Source: Megachile rotundata
Taxonomy: Eukaryota; Arthropoda; Insecta; Hymenoptera; Megachilidae
Assembly (NCBI RefSeq): GCF_050947335.1
Contig: NC_134984.1
Location: 11,699,926 to 11,763,925, forward strand
Length of the DNA stretch: 64,000 nucleotides
Direction: 5' to 3'
In this document: positions 23,460 through 36,239 of the stretch, in pieces
Layout: each line of letters begins with the position of its first letter
Numbering within the stretch: position 1 is the first letter of the stretch
Program-made: the position numbers and the translations under genes
Notes under the pieces: generated by a model
Told to the model about the DNA's origin: nothing
Databases searched by the model: none
The model's input: only the letters and a program-made list of their open reading frames with translations

Positions 23460-23900
23460 GACATAAAGAGCAAATGTAGGTACTTCGGATTTACCGTATG
23501 ACGTACAGAGAAATTTTCATCTCGAGTAGAAGCACGCTAGGAATTTTAGCGTTGGTAACGTCTCTAGAATGTTTGATGCGCGATTGAGGATAGAAAATCG
23601 TATACTTTTGAAGGGAATTGTACAGAGAGGGTCGAGGGGCCTCGCGTGGCCTGGTCCCCTCCCAAGATAAGAAGGCCTGAAGGGGCCTGATTGGACGTTT
23701 GCCATAGCGTTTGCAAGTCTTGCACGCATTTGTATTAGAAACGTACGCTGTTTCGTTGACTCTAGCCACGCATTTGTGTTCGATACGATTAACCACGTGT
23801 AAGAATCGACCGATCATGAGAACTGTTATTCTTTATGGTTTTGGATCCTTGTTGATGCAACTGGCATTTTTACAGGGGGTGGGTATCCTGGTTGTATAGG
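23460..23900. other. GC-richer island without a clear gene
   Basis: Several overlapping frames are open on both strands (23491-23817, 23517-23729, 23711-23899), which reflects local GC content more than coding. No family was recognised. It could be a regulatory element or an untranslated exon. Confidence 0.35.
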
Positions 23901-23929
23901 TTTTATAGGTAGTTTATAGTCTAGTTTTA

Positions 23930-25190
23930 CTTTACTGGTTTATGAGGGTTTAGGAGGTTTTGAAGTATGGTTTGATAAAGTAGGGATTTGGGAATTTGGA
24001 AGGATGTTGGGGAATTGGGGATTTGGACATTTGGGAATTGGGAGGTTTAGGAATTGGAGGATCCAGAATTTAGGGATTTGGAAATTTAGGAATTGTGAGG
24101 TTTAGAGATTGGAGGATCGAGAATTTAGGAATTTGGAAATTTGAGGAGTTTGCGATTTGGGAATTAGGAAGTTTAGGGATTTGAAGATTTGGAAATTTGA
24201 GGATTTTGCGATTTGGGAACTAGGAAATTTACGGATTTGGAAATTTGGGGATTTTGGGATCTGAGACTTTGGGGATTTTGCGATTTGGGAACTAGGAAAT
24301 TTAGGAATTTTGCGAGTTGAGGATTTTGCAATTTGGGAACTAGGAAATTTAGGGATTTAGAGACTTGGGGATTTTGGGATCTGAGAATTTGGGGATTTGG
24401 AAAATTGAGGATTTTGCAATTTGAGAACTAGGGAGTTTAGGGATTTTGCGAGTTGGGGATTTGGAAAATTGAGGATTTTGCAATTTGGGAACTAGGGGGT
24501 TTAGGGATTTGGAGATTTAGGGATCTTGGGATTTGAGAATTTGGAGATTTCGAAAATTGAGGATTTTACAATTTAGAAGCTAGGGAATTTGATGATTTGG
24601 AAACGAAGCAATTATAGAATTTGGAAATTTGTGGATGTGAAAATTGGAAATTTGAAAATTCAAGTATTGAAGAATTTGAGAACTGTGAATTTAAAGATTT
24701 TAGAGAAACGATTTAAAAATGTCGAGATTTCTCAATTTAGATAATTTGGGAATTTAAAAATGTGGGAATTTTTGAATTTTGGTATTTTGGAATTTGAGAA
24801 TTCGAGATTATAGTAATTTGGGAATGTGAGAATTAGGTATTTTGGAAATTGGGTATTTTAGAAATTTCGGTTTTTGAGAATTTGGAGCGAGATTTTAGAA
24901 TTCAGGAATTTACAAATTTGAAAACTTAGAATTTACTTAAGGAACTTAGAATTTCTAGAAACTTTAGAATTAGAAACTTACAGAATCAGAAACCACAATG
25001 AACATATAAAAATTTGAAACATTGCACAAAATTTAAAGATTTGAAGATTTAAGAATGCAAATTGTGACTCAGAAATTCATGAATTTAGAAATCTATAAAC
25101 TTGACATAAATACCAAAATTCCTAAATTTACATATTTCTATAAATCCAAATTTTCAAATTTCAAAATTCCCAAATTCGTAAACATTCATT
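23930..25190 (+). repeat. GGGAATTTGG-type octamer-derived array (G-rich strand +)
   Basis: Imperfect copies of GGGAATTTGGGGATTT, GGATTTTGCGATTT and GGAACTAGGAAATTTAGG occur here, fading to irregular AATTTGGA phrases at the right end. The + strand has very little C. A longer unit (about 95-110 bp) carrying TTTTGCGATTTGGGAACTAG recurs several times between 24140 and 24580. Confidence 0.8.
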
Positions 25191-25199
25191 TTAATTAAC

Positions 25200-27100
25200 T
25201 CATTGAACTCCTGGAAGACATATTAGGTTCTCCACGCGTTACTGCACTCAACCATTTAAAATATGGCGATACATTAACACGGTATTCAACTACACGAGAA
25301 AATATCGATTCGTGATTATAACACTCGTTGCTTTAGTGTCGTTATCTTCGTAAAATATCGCCGGATATGAAGCAGCACGTGCTTATATTGCAACCATAAA
25401 GTGCGAGTTCCCGCTACAAATACGTAGTACGAAATTCGGCCTTGTACCGTGATTCTTTCTCTTTAAGATTGCAAACTCGAATTTTTTTCACGGATGGTTG
25501 CTAATTACATCTTTTCACGTTATTCGAATGATTTAAACAAATAACAATTCCATATCCACGATTTCACTTGTATAATATTCATTTTAAAGTTCATGTAATG
25601 TTCTTCTTTAATGTGAAATTTTTTAGAAATGTAATTTTTTAATTAGTTGGTTTGAGAGTTAAATATTGAACCTCATTATTTTTTATGTTAATTTGATTTT
25701 GTTTATAAAAGTCACATTGCCATTCTTATTGTTAGTTCTTCTTTGTTTAATTATGGTAAAAAAGAAATAGTTTTTGTGGAAGTAATTCAGTGAAGGATGG
25801 GGGTGCGTTTTCACCCTCAAACAGTAAATATTTATTTTAGTATATTTTTATTTTTATTTTTATACTTTTTTTATTTCATTTTTATTCGTATTTTAGTTTT
25901 TATATTTGTTTTAATTTTGATTCATGTTTCAATTTTTATTATTTTGTATTCTTTTTGTTATTTGCCTCAACAAGAACTTTAATCTGTTCGATTTTAACTT
26001 ATTAATATGTACATAAAATTTCCTATAGCTTTTATGATCATGAATTATTAATTATATTATACTTTCTTCGCTTCCAATCTCTTTTTAACAAATATCCATA
26101 ATATTAATATTCATAGTATCTAAAATAAATACTTATTCATCTTATTATAGGTTTAAAATTATTTTAGTTTACAAGTGACACTATTATGAAAATAACACAC
26201 CTTCTTATAAGATCCAAGACAAAATGATTAAAATGAACTTCACTTATAAAGATAATTATTTCACTTTCAAAAATTTATTACATTTTTTCTCCAAATTTTT
26301 AAATTTGTTCTTACACCCACTCTTCACATAAAAACTTGTCGATTTTTTAAACTTTGAAACTTTCAATTAAAAATTAGAATAACCACACAAATAATTATTT
26401 ATTTTACAAAATAAATATTTGAAACAAAAGTAAAGTCATTGGTAAAATTGCGCGAAATTTTTGTCCTATCTTCGATGAATATCATTTTATCTGTATGTTT
26501 GTAAATGTTTCCACGCGCACGCAGCTAAAACTGGATGAAAACACGCATTCTCCAAGTTCACGTATTTCATGTACGTACAATAAATAACGTGTGTAACGAA
26601 TTACCTTCCGGACGTAAATCACTCATCTTCGATACCTACGTGCTCGTTAAAGAAACAAATGCCGTTTCCTTTATCGTAAATTATGCTCATGATATACTTT
26701 ATTGCGTGTTATACGGGATAGGCTTGGCTCGCGAACGCACCTTTGCTGATCTTCCAAAATGTAAGCAGATTTTCATGTCTTCTTTACACTCGTCGCTTTA
26801 TCTGCCTTCAGGTAACTGATTTATCGATCACTTTTTGTAATGAAATTTTGTGTTCCTTAGTATAACAAGACTTGCAAACTGTTATGTGTAGGAGACGTTA
26901 TATATAGGAAGAAATATGAACAAGTTAGGAATGATTGAAGAGGATAAAGGTTTGTTGATTTTCAAAATTCCTAAGTTTTCAAGCTTTCACCCTCTTTAGT
27001 TCTGAAATTATCAAATTAAAAAATTCTTAAAATTAAAACTTTTGAGTTTGAATTTCTAAAATTCCAATTTTTAAGCTTCTAAGTTCTCAAATTTATAAAT
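25200..27100. other. Intergenic stretch with a T-rich tract
   Basis: The stretch 25250-25480 is relatively CpG-rich. A TTTTTATT-rich tract at 25830-25950 opens a hydrophobic frame (25797-25982) that is a composition artefact. A frame at 26535-26819 is not recognisable. No gene is called. Confidence 0.45.
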
Positions 27101-27740
27101 GTTTAAATCTTCAAGCTAGTAAAAATCCCAAATGATTAAATTAAAACCTTCCAAATTCCCAAATGTTCAAATTTCCAAGCCTCCACCTTTCGAAATTCTG
27201 AAATTTTCAAGTTTCCTTCTCAAACTCAAAAATTCCCAAGCTCCACCTTCCAAAATTCTCAGATCTTCACTCTCAAATCTTCTACACTCCCAAATTCCCA
27301 ACTTTCCTCTTCACTCAAATCCTCAAAACCCCAAATCTCATAAATCTCCAAATTCCCAAATGTTCAAATTTCCAAGCCTCCACCTTTCCAAATTCTGAAA
27401 TTTTCAAGTTTCCTTCTCAAACTCCAAAATTTCCAAGCTCCACCTTCCAAAATTCTCAAATCTTCTACACTCCCAAATTCCCAACTTTCCTCTTCACCCA
27501 AATCCTCAAAACCCCCAATCTCATAAATCTCCAAATTCTTAAATGTTCAAATTTCCAAGCCTCCACCTTTCCAAATTCTGAAATTTTCAAGTTTCCTTCT
27601 CAAACTCCAAAATTCCCAAGCTCCACCTTCCAAAATTCTCAAATCTTCTACACTCCCAAATTCCCAACTTTCCTCTTCACCCAAATCCTCAAAACCCCAA
27701 ATCTCATAAATCTCCAAGTTCCCAAATCTCACCAACCAAA
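27100..27740 (+). repeat. Higher-order C-rich repeat, three units of about 183-197 bp
   Basis: The phrase CAAGCCTCCACCTTTC occurs at 27176, 27373 and 27556. Each is followed by the same series of CCAAATTC-type octamers, CTTCTACACTCCCAAATTCC and CCTCAAAACCC. The first unit carries about 14 extra bases. The building blocks are the window-wide octamer family with the C-rich strand on +. The frames at 27132-27398 (+) and 27547-27753 (-) are repeat shadows. Confidence 0.85.
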
Positions 27741-27744
27741 AATT

Positions 27745-28590
27745 GCGTCTCATAAATCAACTACTCAACTTCGACCCAGCAATCCAATAGTAGCTCAGTA
27801 TCAATAGCATTAACAGTAGCAATCCAACATTTCCAGCCCAGTATCAACATGAACGACATAAACAACAGCATCTCGATTTCCAGAAGAAAGTTTAAGGTTG
27901 AAGGACACAAGGATAGTTTTGATCGTGTTTACCCCCGAGTACATTTATTTCCCTGAATCTGGGCCAAAGAATGCGCACACCCCACACATACGCTTCCAGG
28001 TTGAGGAGAATCTCTGTACACGAAGGGCCAACACGTTTGCCGTGACGTTCTCGCAGACTTTTTGCATGTATCTGCGTCATCCTCGTTCATCTGTCTTATT
28101 GCGACCTATATACGAACTCGAGGAACATCGATTGCGACAACGAGGCGCCCCGAACGTTCCGCCATGAGTCCTGTCCGATTTTCAACGTGTATTCGCGATT
28201 ATCTTTCGCGTCGATCACCAGTCGATTCATCATTGAACGATGAACGAGGCAAAGGGTCCTGTCGGGGATTGACAGACTGAAAGCGGTGACATCGATTTCT
28301 GTAAACGTTATTTACGCTGCTTTTGCATTGTAATCTGAACCTGGTTCATGGGTCAAAGAACCACCATTTTGTGATGAGGACTTGTACCTGGAAGAGTTCT
28401 TAAAAATTATGTGTTTGGAGTTGGATAGTTTTTCTGTTTGATGCATGTTTGATTCCATTCATGATGTGTGTTCAAGGTATATTAATATCTTGCTCTGGGT
28501 GCCAAGATTTTATTTTGAAGAAAATATGAAATTTTATGAAATGTAATGAAGTTACAGATTTGAACATTGTAACTTTAACATGTTTATATT
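27745..28590. other. GC-richer non-coding island
   Basis: Overlapping open frames at 27892-28280 on both strands lack recognisable domains. CpG-containing words are common (CGATTGCGAC, GCGTCGATC). This may be regulatory DNA or an untranslated exon. Confidence 0.35.
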
Positions 28591-28800
28591 GGAGTTATAA
28601 TATCAGTCAATACACTATTGACATTGCACTGTAAATACAATATTGCAGTGTTGTTGCAAAGTTAATAGATATAATATTATATTATTAATCAATGCAATTT
28701 TGCAATGTTAATAAATACAAGGTTACAATGTTAATCAATACCATGTTATAATGTTAATCGACACAATATTACAATGTTGTGACATTACAAGATTAATATA
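28590..28800. repeat. Short AT-rich minisatellite
   Basis: Imperfect repeats of a phrase of about 24-26 bp (TTACAATGTTAATCAATACA and close variants) occur here. The tract ends near 28795. Confidence 0.65.
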
Positions 28801-29779
28801 TATTTTATGTGCAATAATTTTCAAGATATCTTTGCAAGTTTTAAAATCTAGAATATAGCTTCTTGACTTAAAAATTCTGGCTAAATAAAATCGCATTTTT
28901 GCATACTTTTAAAAAAATGTGTGCTTGTCTCTCCTGATCGATACACCATAAAATAAACAAGGAAAATTCTGAAAGATATTACTCACAGTATTCAGTCACC
29001 CAAGTTGATCCTTAAACTTGAAGACAACTCCACAAACAATTTTTGAATTTTTGTTCAATTTATAAATCTGAGAAGTTTTATGAAAAACATTGGCGAACGC
29101 TGTCACTTTGTCTTGTCAGTCGACTTAATTATATAACAAATATTGTATTACATATCCACTCGAATCTTCTTCAAATTCCTCTTTTCTCTCATCAAATGAA
29201 AATATTCCACAAACCAGACCATTAAAAATGTTTACTCCGCAAACACAAACTAGCGTAAAAAAATATGTCGTACTGAAGATGAATCGTTTACATTCAATCA
29301 TATCAGAAAGAAGAGAATAAACAGAACAATAAAAAAGAGTAATAGCCACAAGAATTCTTGATGATCAAGTTAAAAAATACATCAACACCAGTTCTTTACT
29401 AGTAAAATACTGGCAAGTACTTCACAGACTTTGCCGTTTATAGAGTTCTTATTTATTTAGCTACCTACGCAAGGTTTCCACTTTGTGTGAGACGTGTATT
29501 TATTTCTTTTAACCACGCGGTACATCTATCTAGGGATTTCAAGTATCGCATAGTTTGTTTTTTTATTTAAACACGTCGTATACTTTATGACCAATATAGT
29601 TGTATCAACCGACTGTGTACAGTGGCCCCGCGTTAACCGCTTTAAGTTTTACGAACGAGATGGTCTGGTAACGAGATGGCGTAGTGGTTCGTTCGTGATA
29701 GTTTCAGATCGTTTTCTTAGGGAAAATGGGGAGAATAATGGTACGAATATGGTTGATTTCTTTATTGAATAGTGTTTAA

Positions 29780-30480
29780 TTTTACTGACTTTCATATTTG
29801 GAAATTTGGAAGTTGGTTTGGTAGATTTCGAAGTTAGAAATGTAGGTTTCAGATTTAGTAAGTTTTAAATTTAGATGTATAGAAATTTGACTAACATTCC
29901 AATTCAGAAATACCAAAGTTCTTAAATGTAAATGTATAAAAATTTCAAATTTACTAATCTTCAAATTTATAAATATAAACATTTTCAAGTTTAGGAATAC
30001 ATCAATTTTTGAATTAATCAGCTTTTAAATTTGAAAGCTTTTAAATATAGAACTTCAGAAATTAGGAAATTTGAAATTCTCCGGACTTGAGAAGTAGGAA
30101 ATTCGGGATTAGGAAATTTGTTCATTTGCAAATTTAAAAAATAAAAATTTTAGTACTTTTATGATTTAAAAATTGGGAAATCTAGAAGTGTAGATCTTCA
30201 GAAATTTGTAACTTTGGAAATTTGAAGAATTTGAAAAATTTGAAGAATTGAAGAATTGAAGAATTGAAGATTTGAAGAATTGAAGAATTGAAGAATTGAA
30301 GATTTGAAGAATTGAAGAATTGAAGAATTGAAGAATTGAAGAATTGAAGAATTGAAGAATTGAAGAATCGAAGAATTGAAGAATTGAAGAATTTAAAAAT
30401 TAGGAAATTGAAGATTTAAGACTTTGAGAATTTGGGAATTTTTGAAGTTTGCAGTTACTGAATTTTTTAAATTTTGGAAT
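29780..30480 (+). repeat. AAATTT-type tract with an AAGAATTG octamer core
   Basis: The flanks are degenerate AATTTGGA phrases. The core at about 30227-30392 is a nearly pure array of the 8-mer AAGAATTG (about 20 units, with a few AAGATTTG). It shares the 8-bp period of the other arrays. Confidence 0.85.
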
Positions 30481-30754
30481 TTGAAAATATTTAAATTGCA
30501 AAATCATCAAATTTGAAGACGGTCATTTTTTCCGTAAAGAAACTGAAAGATGTAGTATACCGTAACATCACAGAAAGGTGGTAATATAGCAAAAATTTAC
30601 TATAGTATCACTCTATCATTCCATTAAGGCTTGTCTAAATTTGCAAACAATAGTTCGTGGACACGTGTTCATTGACAGTTCATAGACAGTTTGCATACAT
30701 TGTTATGGACACTCTCACCGAATTTCAATCCTTAGAAAGCTTGTGGCACCTTTT

Positions 30755-30997
30755 TTAGCGCTGCGAAACTGATTCATCAATCTCTGACGAAACGATTTCG
30801 TACGCATATTGAATCGCATTAGCAAAATTCCATTCTGTGCCGTAACAATATATTCCCTCGATCATATCTCTGAAAGTAAACTTCTTTAAACGTTGCAAAA
30901 TATTTTTATTCAATTTAATGAACTCTTCATGATCTATATTGCATTTATTAAAAAGAAAGATAAATTCATTTATGAATGTGTAGGTCATATTTATCAA
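30755..30997 (-). other. Coding-like orphan fragment, unidentified
   Basis: An 80-codon open frame opens INMTYTFINEFIFLFNKC and continues KKFTFRDMIEGIYCYGTEWN. Its composition is more protein-like than neighbouring frames. The YCYG…EWNF pattern faintly recalls the C-terminal helical domain of M1 aminopeptidases, but the match is too weak to name. There is no convincing start context or splice partner. It may be a gene relic or chance. Confidence 0.2.
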
Positions 30998-31179
30998 TTT
31001 GGTTTAGTTGTATCGAAGACAATCTTCGTTGTACTTACTTTTTGTACCAATCTCCAAATTGCCAAATCTGAAATGTCTCAAATCTACAAAATCTTAAATC
31101 TGAAATTTCTCAAATACCCAAAATCTCAAATCTGAAATTTCTCAAACCCCTAAAATCTCTGATCCATAAATTCGTGAAT

Positions 31180-32335
31180 CATCAAATTTTTTAGTTCCCG
31201 AATTCTCAAATTCCAAAATTCTCAAATTTCCAAATTCCGAAAACTCCAATTTCCCAAATCTCCAAATTCCCAAATCTCCAATTTCCCAAATTTCCAAATT
31301 CCCAAAACTCCAAATTCCCAAATCTCCAAATTACCAGTTATCCAAATTCCCAAATCTCCAAATTCCCAAATCCCCAAATTCCCAATTCTCTAAATTTCCA
31401 AATCTCCAAATTCCCAAATCTCCAAATTCCCAAATCTCCAAATTCCCAATTCTCCAAATTCCCAATTCTCCAAATTCCCAATTCTCAAAATTCCAAATCT
31501 CCAAATTCTGAAATCTCCAAATTCCCAAATCTCCAAATTCCCAATTCTCCAAATTCCCAAATTTCCAAATTCCCAAATCTCCAAATTCCCAATTCTCCAA
31601 ATTCCCAAATTTCCAAATTCCCAAATTCCCAAATTCCCAAATTCCCAAATTCCCAAATCCCCAAATTCCCAATTCTCCAAATTCCCAAATTTCCAAATTC
31701 CCAAATCTCCAAATTCCCAATTCTCCAAACTCCCAAATCTCCAAATTTCCAAATCTCCAAATTCCCAAATTTCCAAATTCCCAAATCTCCAAATTCCCAA
31801 TTCTCCAAATTCCCAATTCTCCAAATTCCCAAATTTCCAAATTCCCAAATTCCCAAATTCCCAAATTCCCAAATCCCCAAATTCCCAATTCTCCAAATTC
31901 CCAAATTTCCAAATTTCCAAATTCCCAAATCTCCAAATTCCCAATTCTCCAAATTTCCAAATCTCCAAATTCCCAAATCTCCAAATTCTCAAATCTCCAA
32001 ATTCCCAATTCTCCAAATTCCCAATTCTCCAAATTCCCAATTCTCAAAATTCCAAATCTCCAAATTCCCAATTCTCCAAACTCCCAAATCTCCAAATTTC
32101 CAAATCTCCAAATTCCCAAATTTCCAAATTCCCAAATTCCCAAATTCCCAAATCTCCAAATTCCCAATTCTCCAAACTCCCAAATCTCCAAATCCCCAAA
32201 TCTCCAAATTCCCAAATCTCCAAATTCCCAAATCTCAAAATCCCCAAATCTCTAATTTCCCAAATTTCCAAATCCCCAAATCTCTAATTTCCCAAATTTC
32301 CAAATTATCAAATTTCTAACTTCTTAAATCCATAA
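31180..32335 (+). repeat. 1.1-kb CCAAATTC/CCAAATCT octamer array
   Basis: This is a dense array with an 8-bp period: AAATTCCC, AAATCTCC, AATTCTCC and AAATTTCC are mixed, and blocks of about 150-300 bp are repeated (for example around 31560-31700 and 31810-31930). The + strand is almost G-free. The long minus-strand frames (up to 294 codons of Trp/Gly/Phe/Asn/Leu/Glu/Ile) arise because the octamer has no stop in those frames. They are not proteins. Confidence 0.95.
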
Positions 32336-33300
32336 CTTCACAAATCTCCAAATTTTTCATATCCAACAAGCTAATATAGCTATTATCTCCATCGGTGGCA
32401 ATATAACGAGAGTTAACAACGCAACTCCACTCTTCCAGAAATATTCTTGCATTTCGCGATAAGGAAAGAAAACAGTAATCCTTCGCGTCTGGATTCAGCG
32501 AAATGATTACTTTTGCAGAATCACATTCGTTTATCGCTTGCACATCGAGATGAACGAAACCAAGCAAGTACGAAGCTCTGCAAAATCCTACCGGGTGGCC
32601 TCATAGTGGAAAGTTTCCTTTCGCGCCGATAGATTGCGAAACAGTGCTAGTCGAGTTTCGAGTTACCTACGATATCAGCGTCGCAAAGTTCAAATCTTGA
32701 ACGCGATATCGTATTGCCGTGGCGAAGCTCCGTTCTTCCACCTCGTGGCCTTTGTCTGCATTTTATGCTGGTACTACGAAAAAAATTATACGTCGTTGAA
32801 ATTCACGTGTTTGATAAAGACGTGCGATTTGGAACTTGAGAATGTAGTGGTTTTCGATGTATTCGTGTTTTATGGTGATAAATCGAGAGACCACAGGGGT
32901 AAGAGTGGTACTTTATGACAGGGTAATAGGAAAATATTATAATGTTAGGGTTATTATATTGTAGGTTAGAATGAAAGGTAGAATTGTTAGTAGATTTTCA
33001 CTTATGGTTTTTAAATTGATATGTACAAGTGCAGTTTTAAAGCTAAAAGGGAGAAATAAAGAATAACACAATTGATTAGCGTTTCAATTAAAATGGGTTA
33101 ATTGCAAGTTTAAATTCCCAAATTTCAATATTTTTAAATTTTTAATTAAAAATTTTTATTGCACGAGTTCCTAAATTTCCAAAGAACTAAATTCATAAAT
33201 TTCTACATTATCAAATTTGTAAATACTAAAAACTTCGTAAATTACCTTTTTAATTTTGAAATAACCTACTTCTGAGTTCCTAGATTCTTACATTCTTAAA
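32336..33300. other. Non-repeat segment with GC-richer centre
   Basis: The segment 32400-32790 is GC-richer. A minus-strand frame at 32316-32567 (contains DAKDYCFLSLSRNARIFLEE) is coding-like in composition but runs into the repeat at its C-terminal end and has no recognised family. It is not called as a gene. Confidence 0.35.
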
Positions 33301-33309
33301 ATCCTAAAG

Positions 33310-34140
33310 TCCCAAATTTTCAAATTATTAAACTACCAAATTACCAATTCACCAAATTGCCAATTCAACAAATTACCAATGCACCAAATTATTAATGCAC
33401 CAAATTACCAAATTACCAAATTATCAAACTAGCAATTCACCAAATTATCAAACTACCAATTCACCAAATAGTAAATTACCAAATTACTAAGTTACAAAAT
33501 TACCAAATTATTAAATTACCAATTCACCAAAGTACTAATGCACCAAATTACCAATGCACCAAATTACCAATGCACCAAATTGCCAATGCACTAAATTACC
33601 AATGCACCAAATATCCAAGTTACGAAATTGCCAAACTACCAATTCACCAAATTACCAAATTACTAAGTTACAAAATTACCAAATTATTAAATTACCAATT
33701 CACCAAAGTACCAATGCATCAAATTGCCAATGCACCCAATTACCAATGCATCGAATTGCCAATGCACCAAATTACCAATGCACCAAATTACTAATGCACC
33801 CAATTACCAATGCATCAAATTTCCAATGCACCAAATTACCAATGCACCAAATTACCAATGCATCAAATTACCAATGCACCAAATTACCAATGCACCAAAT
33901 TTTCAATGCACCAAATTACCAATGCACCAAATTACCAATGCACCAAATTACCAATGCACCAAATTACCAATGCATCAAATTTCCAATACACCAAATTTTC
34001 AATTCACCAAATTACCAAGTTACAAAATTACCTAATTACCAAATTACCAAAATTCCAAATTCCAAATTCCAAATTCCAAATTCCAAATTTCAAATTCCAA
34101 ATTCCAAATTCCTAAATTCCTAAATTCCTAAATTTGCAAA
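33310..34140 (+). repeat. ACCAAATTACCAATGC array (16-bp period)
   Basis: From about 33530 the unit is the 16-mer CACCAAATTACCAATG, that is two 8-mers, with CATC, TTCC and ACCC variants. The left flank is built of AAATTACC 8-mers, and the right end is AAATTCC 7-mers (34050-34130). A block of about 130 bp is duplicated (about 33490-33590 and 33655-33730). Three + frames stay open because the period of 16 visits all frames. None is a gene. Confidence 0.92.
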
Positions 34141-34468
34141 TATCAACATTCCAAAGACTCAAATTTCACAAAGTTACTAAATCATATCATAAAATTGCCA
34201 AAACTTCGAAATCCTTCTCTTTCTTTCCTAATTTAAAAATTTGAAAATTCGAAAATCTGAAAATTTAATAATTTCTAACTTGAAAATTTTTCAATTTTCC
34301 AATTTAGAAATTCGATAGATTAAACTTTCAAGGTTAGAAATTCCCATCTTTATAAATTAAACCCTATAAAATAAACTCTACCTTATAAAATACACTACAT
34401 ACATGTTCCCTTATTCATTAAATTCCTTATTACTGTACATCGTACACTGTACCACACTCACCCCATAA

Positions 34469-34485
34469 GACGCACCTGGTGCGTC
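34469..34485. promoter_or_regulatory. 17-bp palindrome GACGCACCTGGTGCGTC
   Basis: It is a perfect palindrome around a central T. The same motif heads each unit of the 94-bp satellite at 63088-63740 with a different centre, and a one-mismatch version lies at 40626-40642. It may be a protein-binding site or part of a transposon end. Confidence 0.5.
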
Positions 34486-34499
34486 ACTACCTATGAATC

Positions 34500-35520
34500 A
34501 GAACTAACTCAAATAACTTCACGTCAGATACATGTCATCCATTAAATCAATGATCCGTCGTATTTTTAAATTTCGTATAATGGGCTTTCAATCAATTATC
34601 TTCAATGTCAGCGTGCATTTCGTCAGCATCGAGCGTAAGTTCATACGTCGTTGTTCGTTCTGACATATTCATCGATATCACTGACGAAGACTCCGTATTA
34701 CGTGTAAAACGATACTCTCGTACATTTTGAAAAGACAACGTCGTAAAATGACGCACGCGGGAAGAATAAAAACGCGAAATAAAAATAAAATTAAGATACG
34801 TCAGTGTGAACCGCGTATACCGCGACAAGGTGTCAACAATGTTGTTAACCCTGCTTCCGAGTCAATTGGTATGGGCTGGAAATAAATAACGGTGAGGTCA
34901 TAAAGTTTGTCTAATCGCGCCTGCTGGCACGTGTGCACATTGTTATCTCGGGTATGTCAATGAAACGGGAAGTATACGAAATTACGTGAATCGCTTATCA
35001 CATATTCGTTAACCTTGCAGAAGAAACCAAAAAGAGGAAAGTGATTATGTTAGTATCCGACACAATAATTAAGACATTTAATCACTCGGGTGTACTTGTA
35101 GTTGGGTGCAACGTGGGATGAGTTTGGACGAACTTAAATTTTCAAATTTGCAACTTGGACATTTCAAATTTATCTTTCTTTAAATATTTTAAATTTCGAG
35201 ATTTTGAAATTTGTAAATTTCTGAAATTCTTAGTAACATAGATCCTAAAGTTTTGTAGTTAAAAGTCCCCAGATCTCTTGATTCCTAAATCCTCAGACTC
35301 TCAACCTTGCAATTCTTGAAATGATATAAAATTATATTTTACAAAGTTTTAATAGGTAAACTGCAAAATTAAGATCCATACAAACCTGTATAATTACATA
35401 AAGAATATTTCGAATCAGAAATCATACAAAAATATTCTTTCATTGTTCGAAAATATTATTTTATCAAAGTTATTGCTGTCCTTGTCTCTCCATTACGGTG
35501 CAACACAAGAGGGACAAGGA
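34500..35520. other. Intergenic stretch, CpG-containing
   Basis: Words such as GTCGT, ACGTC and TGACG are frequent at 34500-34990. The minus-strand frame at 34592-34828 is unrecognised. A short AAATTT-type tract lies at about 35140-35320. Confidence 0.4.
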
Positions 35521-35579
35521 GCGTCATAGTTTCTCAATTTCGCCGCACGAGGCCCCCAAAGTCAGCTACAAATTGGTCC

Positions 35580-36230
35580 GCCATTATATCAGACCCAAAA
35601 CTGAGAAAATTATGCATAGTTTGTAAAAATAATGCATTGCAAAATGCGTAGGTATAAAAAATGATACATTTCAAAATAAATATATAGCTCAGCAAATGTA
35701 CTGTGAAATGAAAATGTAGCTCGCCATAGTAATGCGTTGATATAAATACGTTTATCAAAATTGTAAACTAAAAACGTAATTAGTCAAAATGCGTTGTAAA
35801 ATAAAAATTCGTCGAAATAATGCCTTGAAATAATAAATACTTTGTTAGATAGCTTAATGGATTGTAAAATAAGGACGTAGTTGGCCAAAATAATTCGTGG
35901 AAAAATAAAAGCTTAGCTTGTTAAGACAATGCATTGTAAAATAAGTACATAGTCAAAATAATGCACTGTAAAATAAAAACGTAGCTCGTCAAACTAATTC
36001 ATTGTAATTCGTCAATTATAATTCGTCACTGCAATTCCTCGAAACAATGCACTGCAAAATAAATACGTACCTCGTTCAAATAATGTAAACTAAAAACGTA
36101 GCTCGTCAAACTAATTCATTGTAGTTCGTCAGTTATAATTCATCATTGCAATTTCTCAAAACAATGCACTGCAAAATAAATACGTACCTCGTTAAAATAA
36201 TGTAAACTAAATAGATCTACAAAATAAATA
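35580..36230 (+). repeat. Degenerate minisatellite with a 117-bp tandem duplication
   Basis: Loose units of about 35-45 bp contain TAATGCATTGTAAAATAA and ACGTAGCTCGTCAAA. Within it GTAGCTCGTC recurs at 35981 and 36098, and the 117-bp unit is nearly identical in both copies. Confidence 0.75.
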
Positions 36231-36239
36231 ATAATCGGT

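Noticed and set aside
31331..32271. Five long minus-strand frames rich in Trp, Gly, Phe, Asn, Leu, Glu
   Set aside because: All are translations of the same octamer array in different frames. There are no non-repeat residues, splice context or start context.
33554..34123. Three overlapping + frames with an NAPNYQCTKLPMHQIT-type peptide
   Set aside because: The period-16 DNA repeat gives the same peptide in all three frames.
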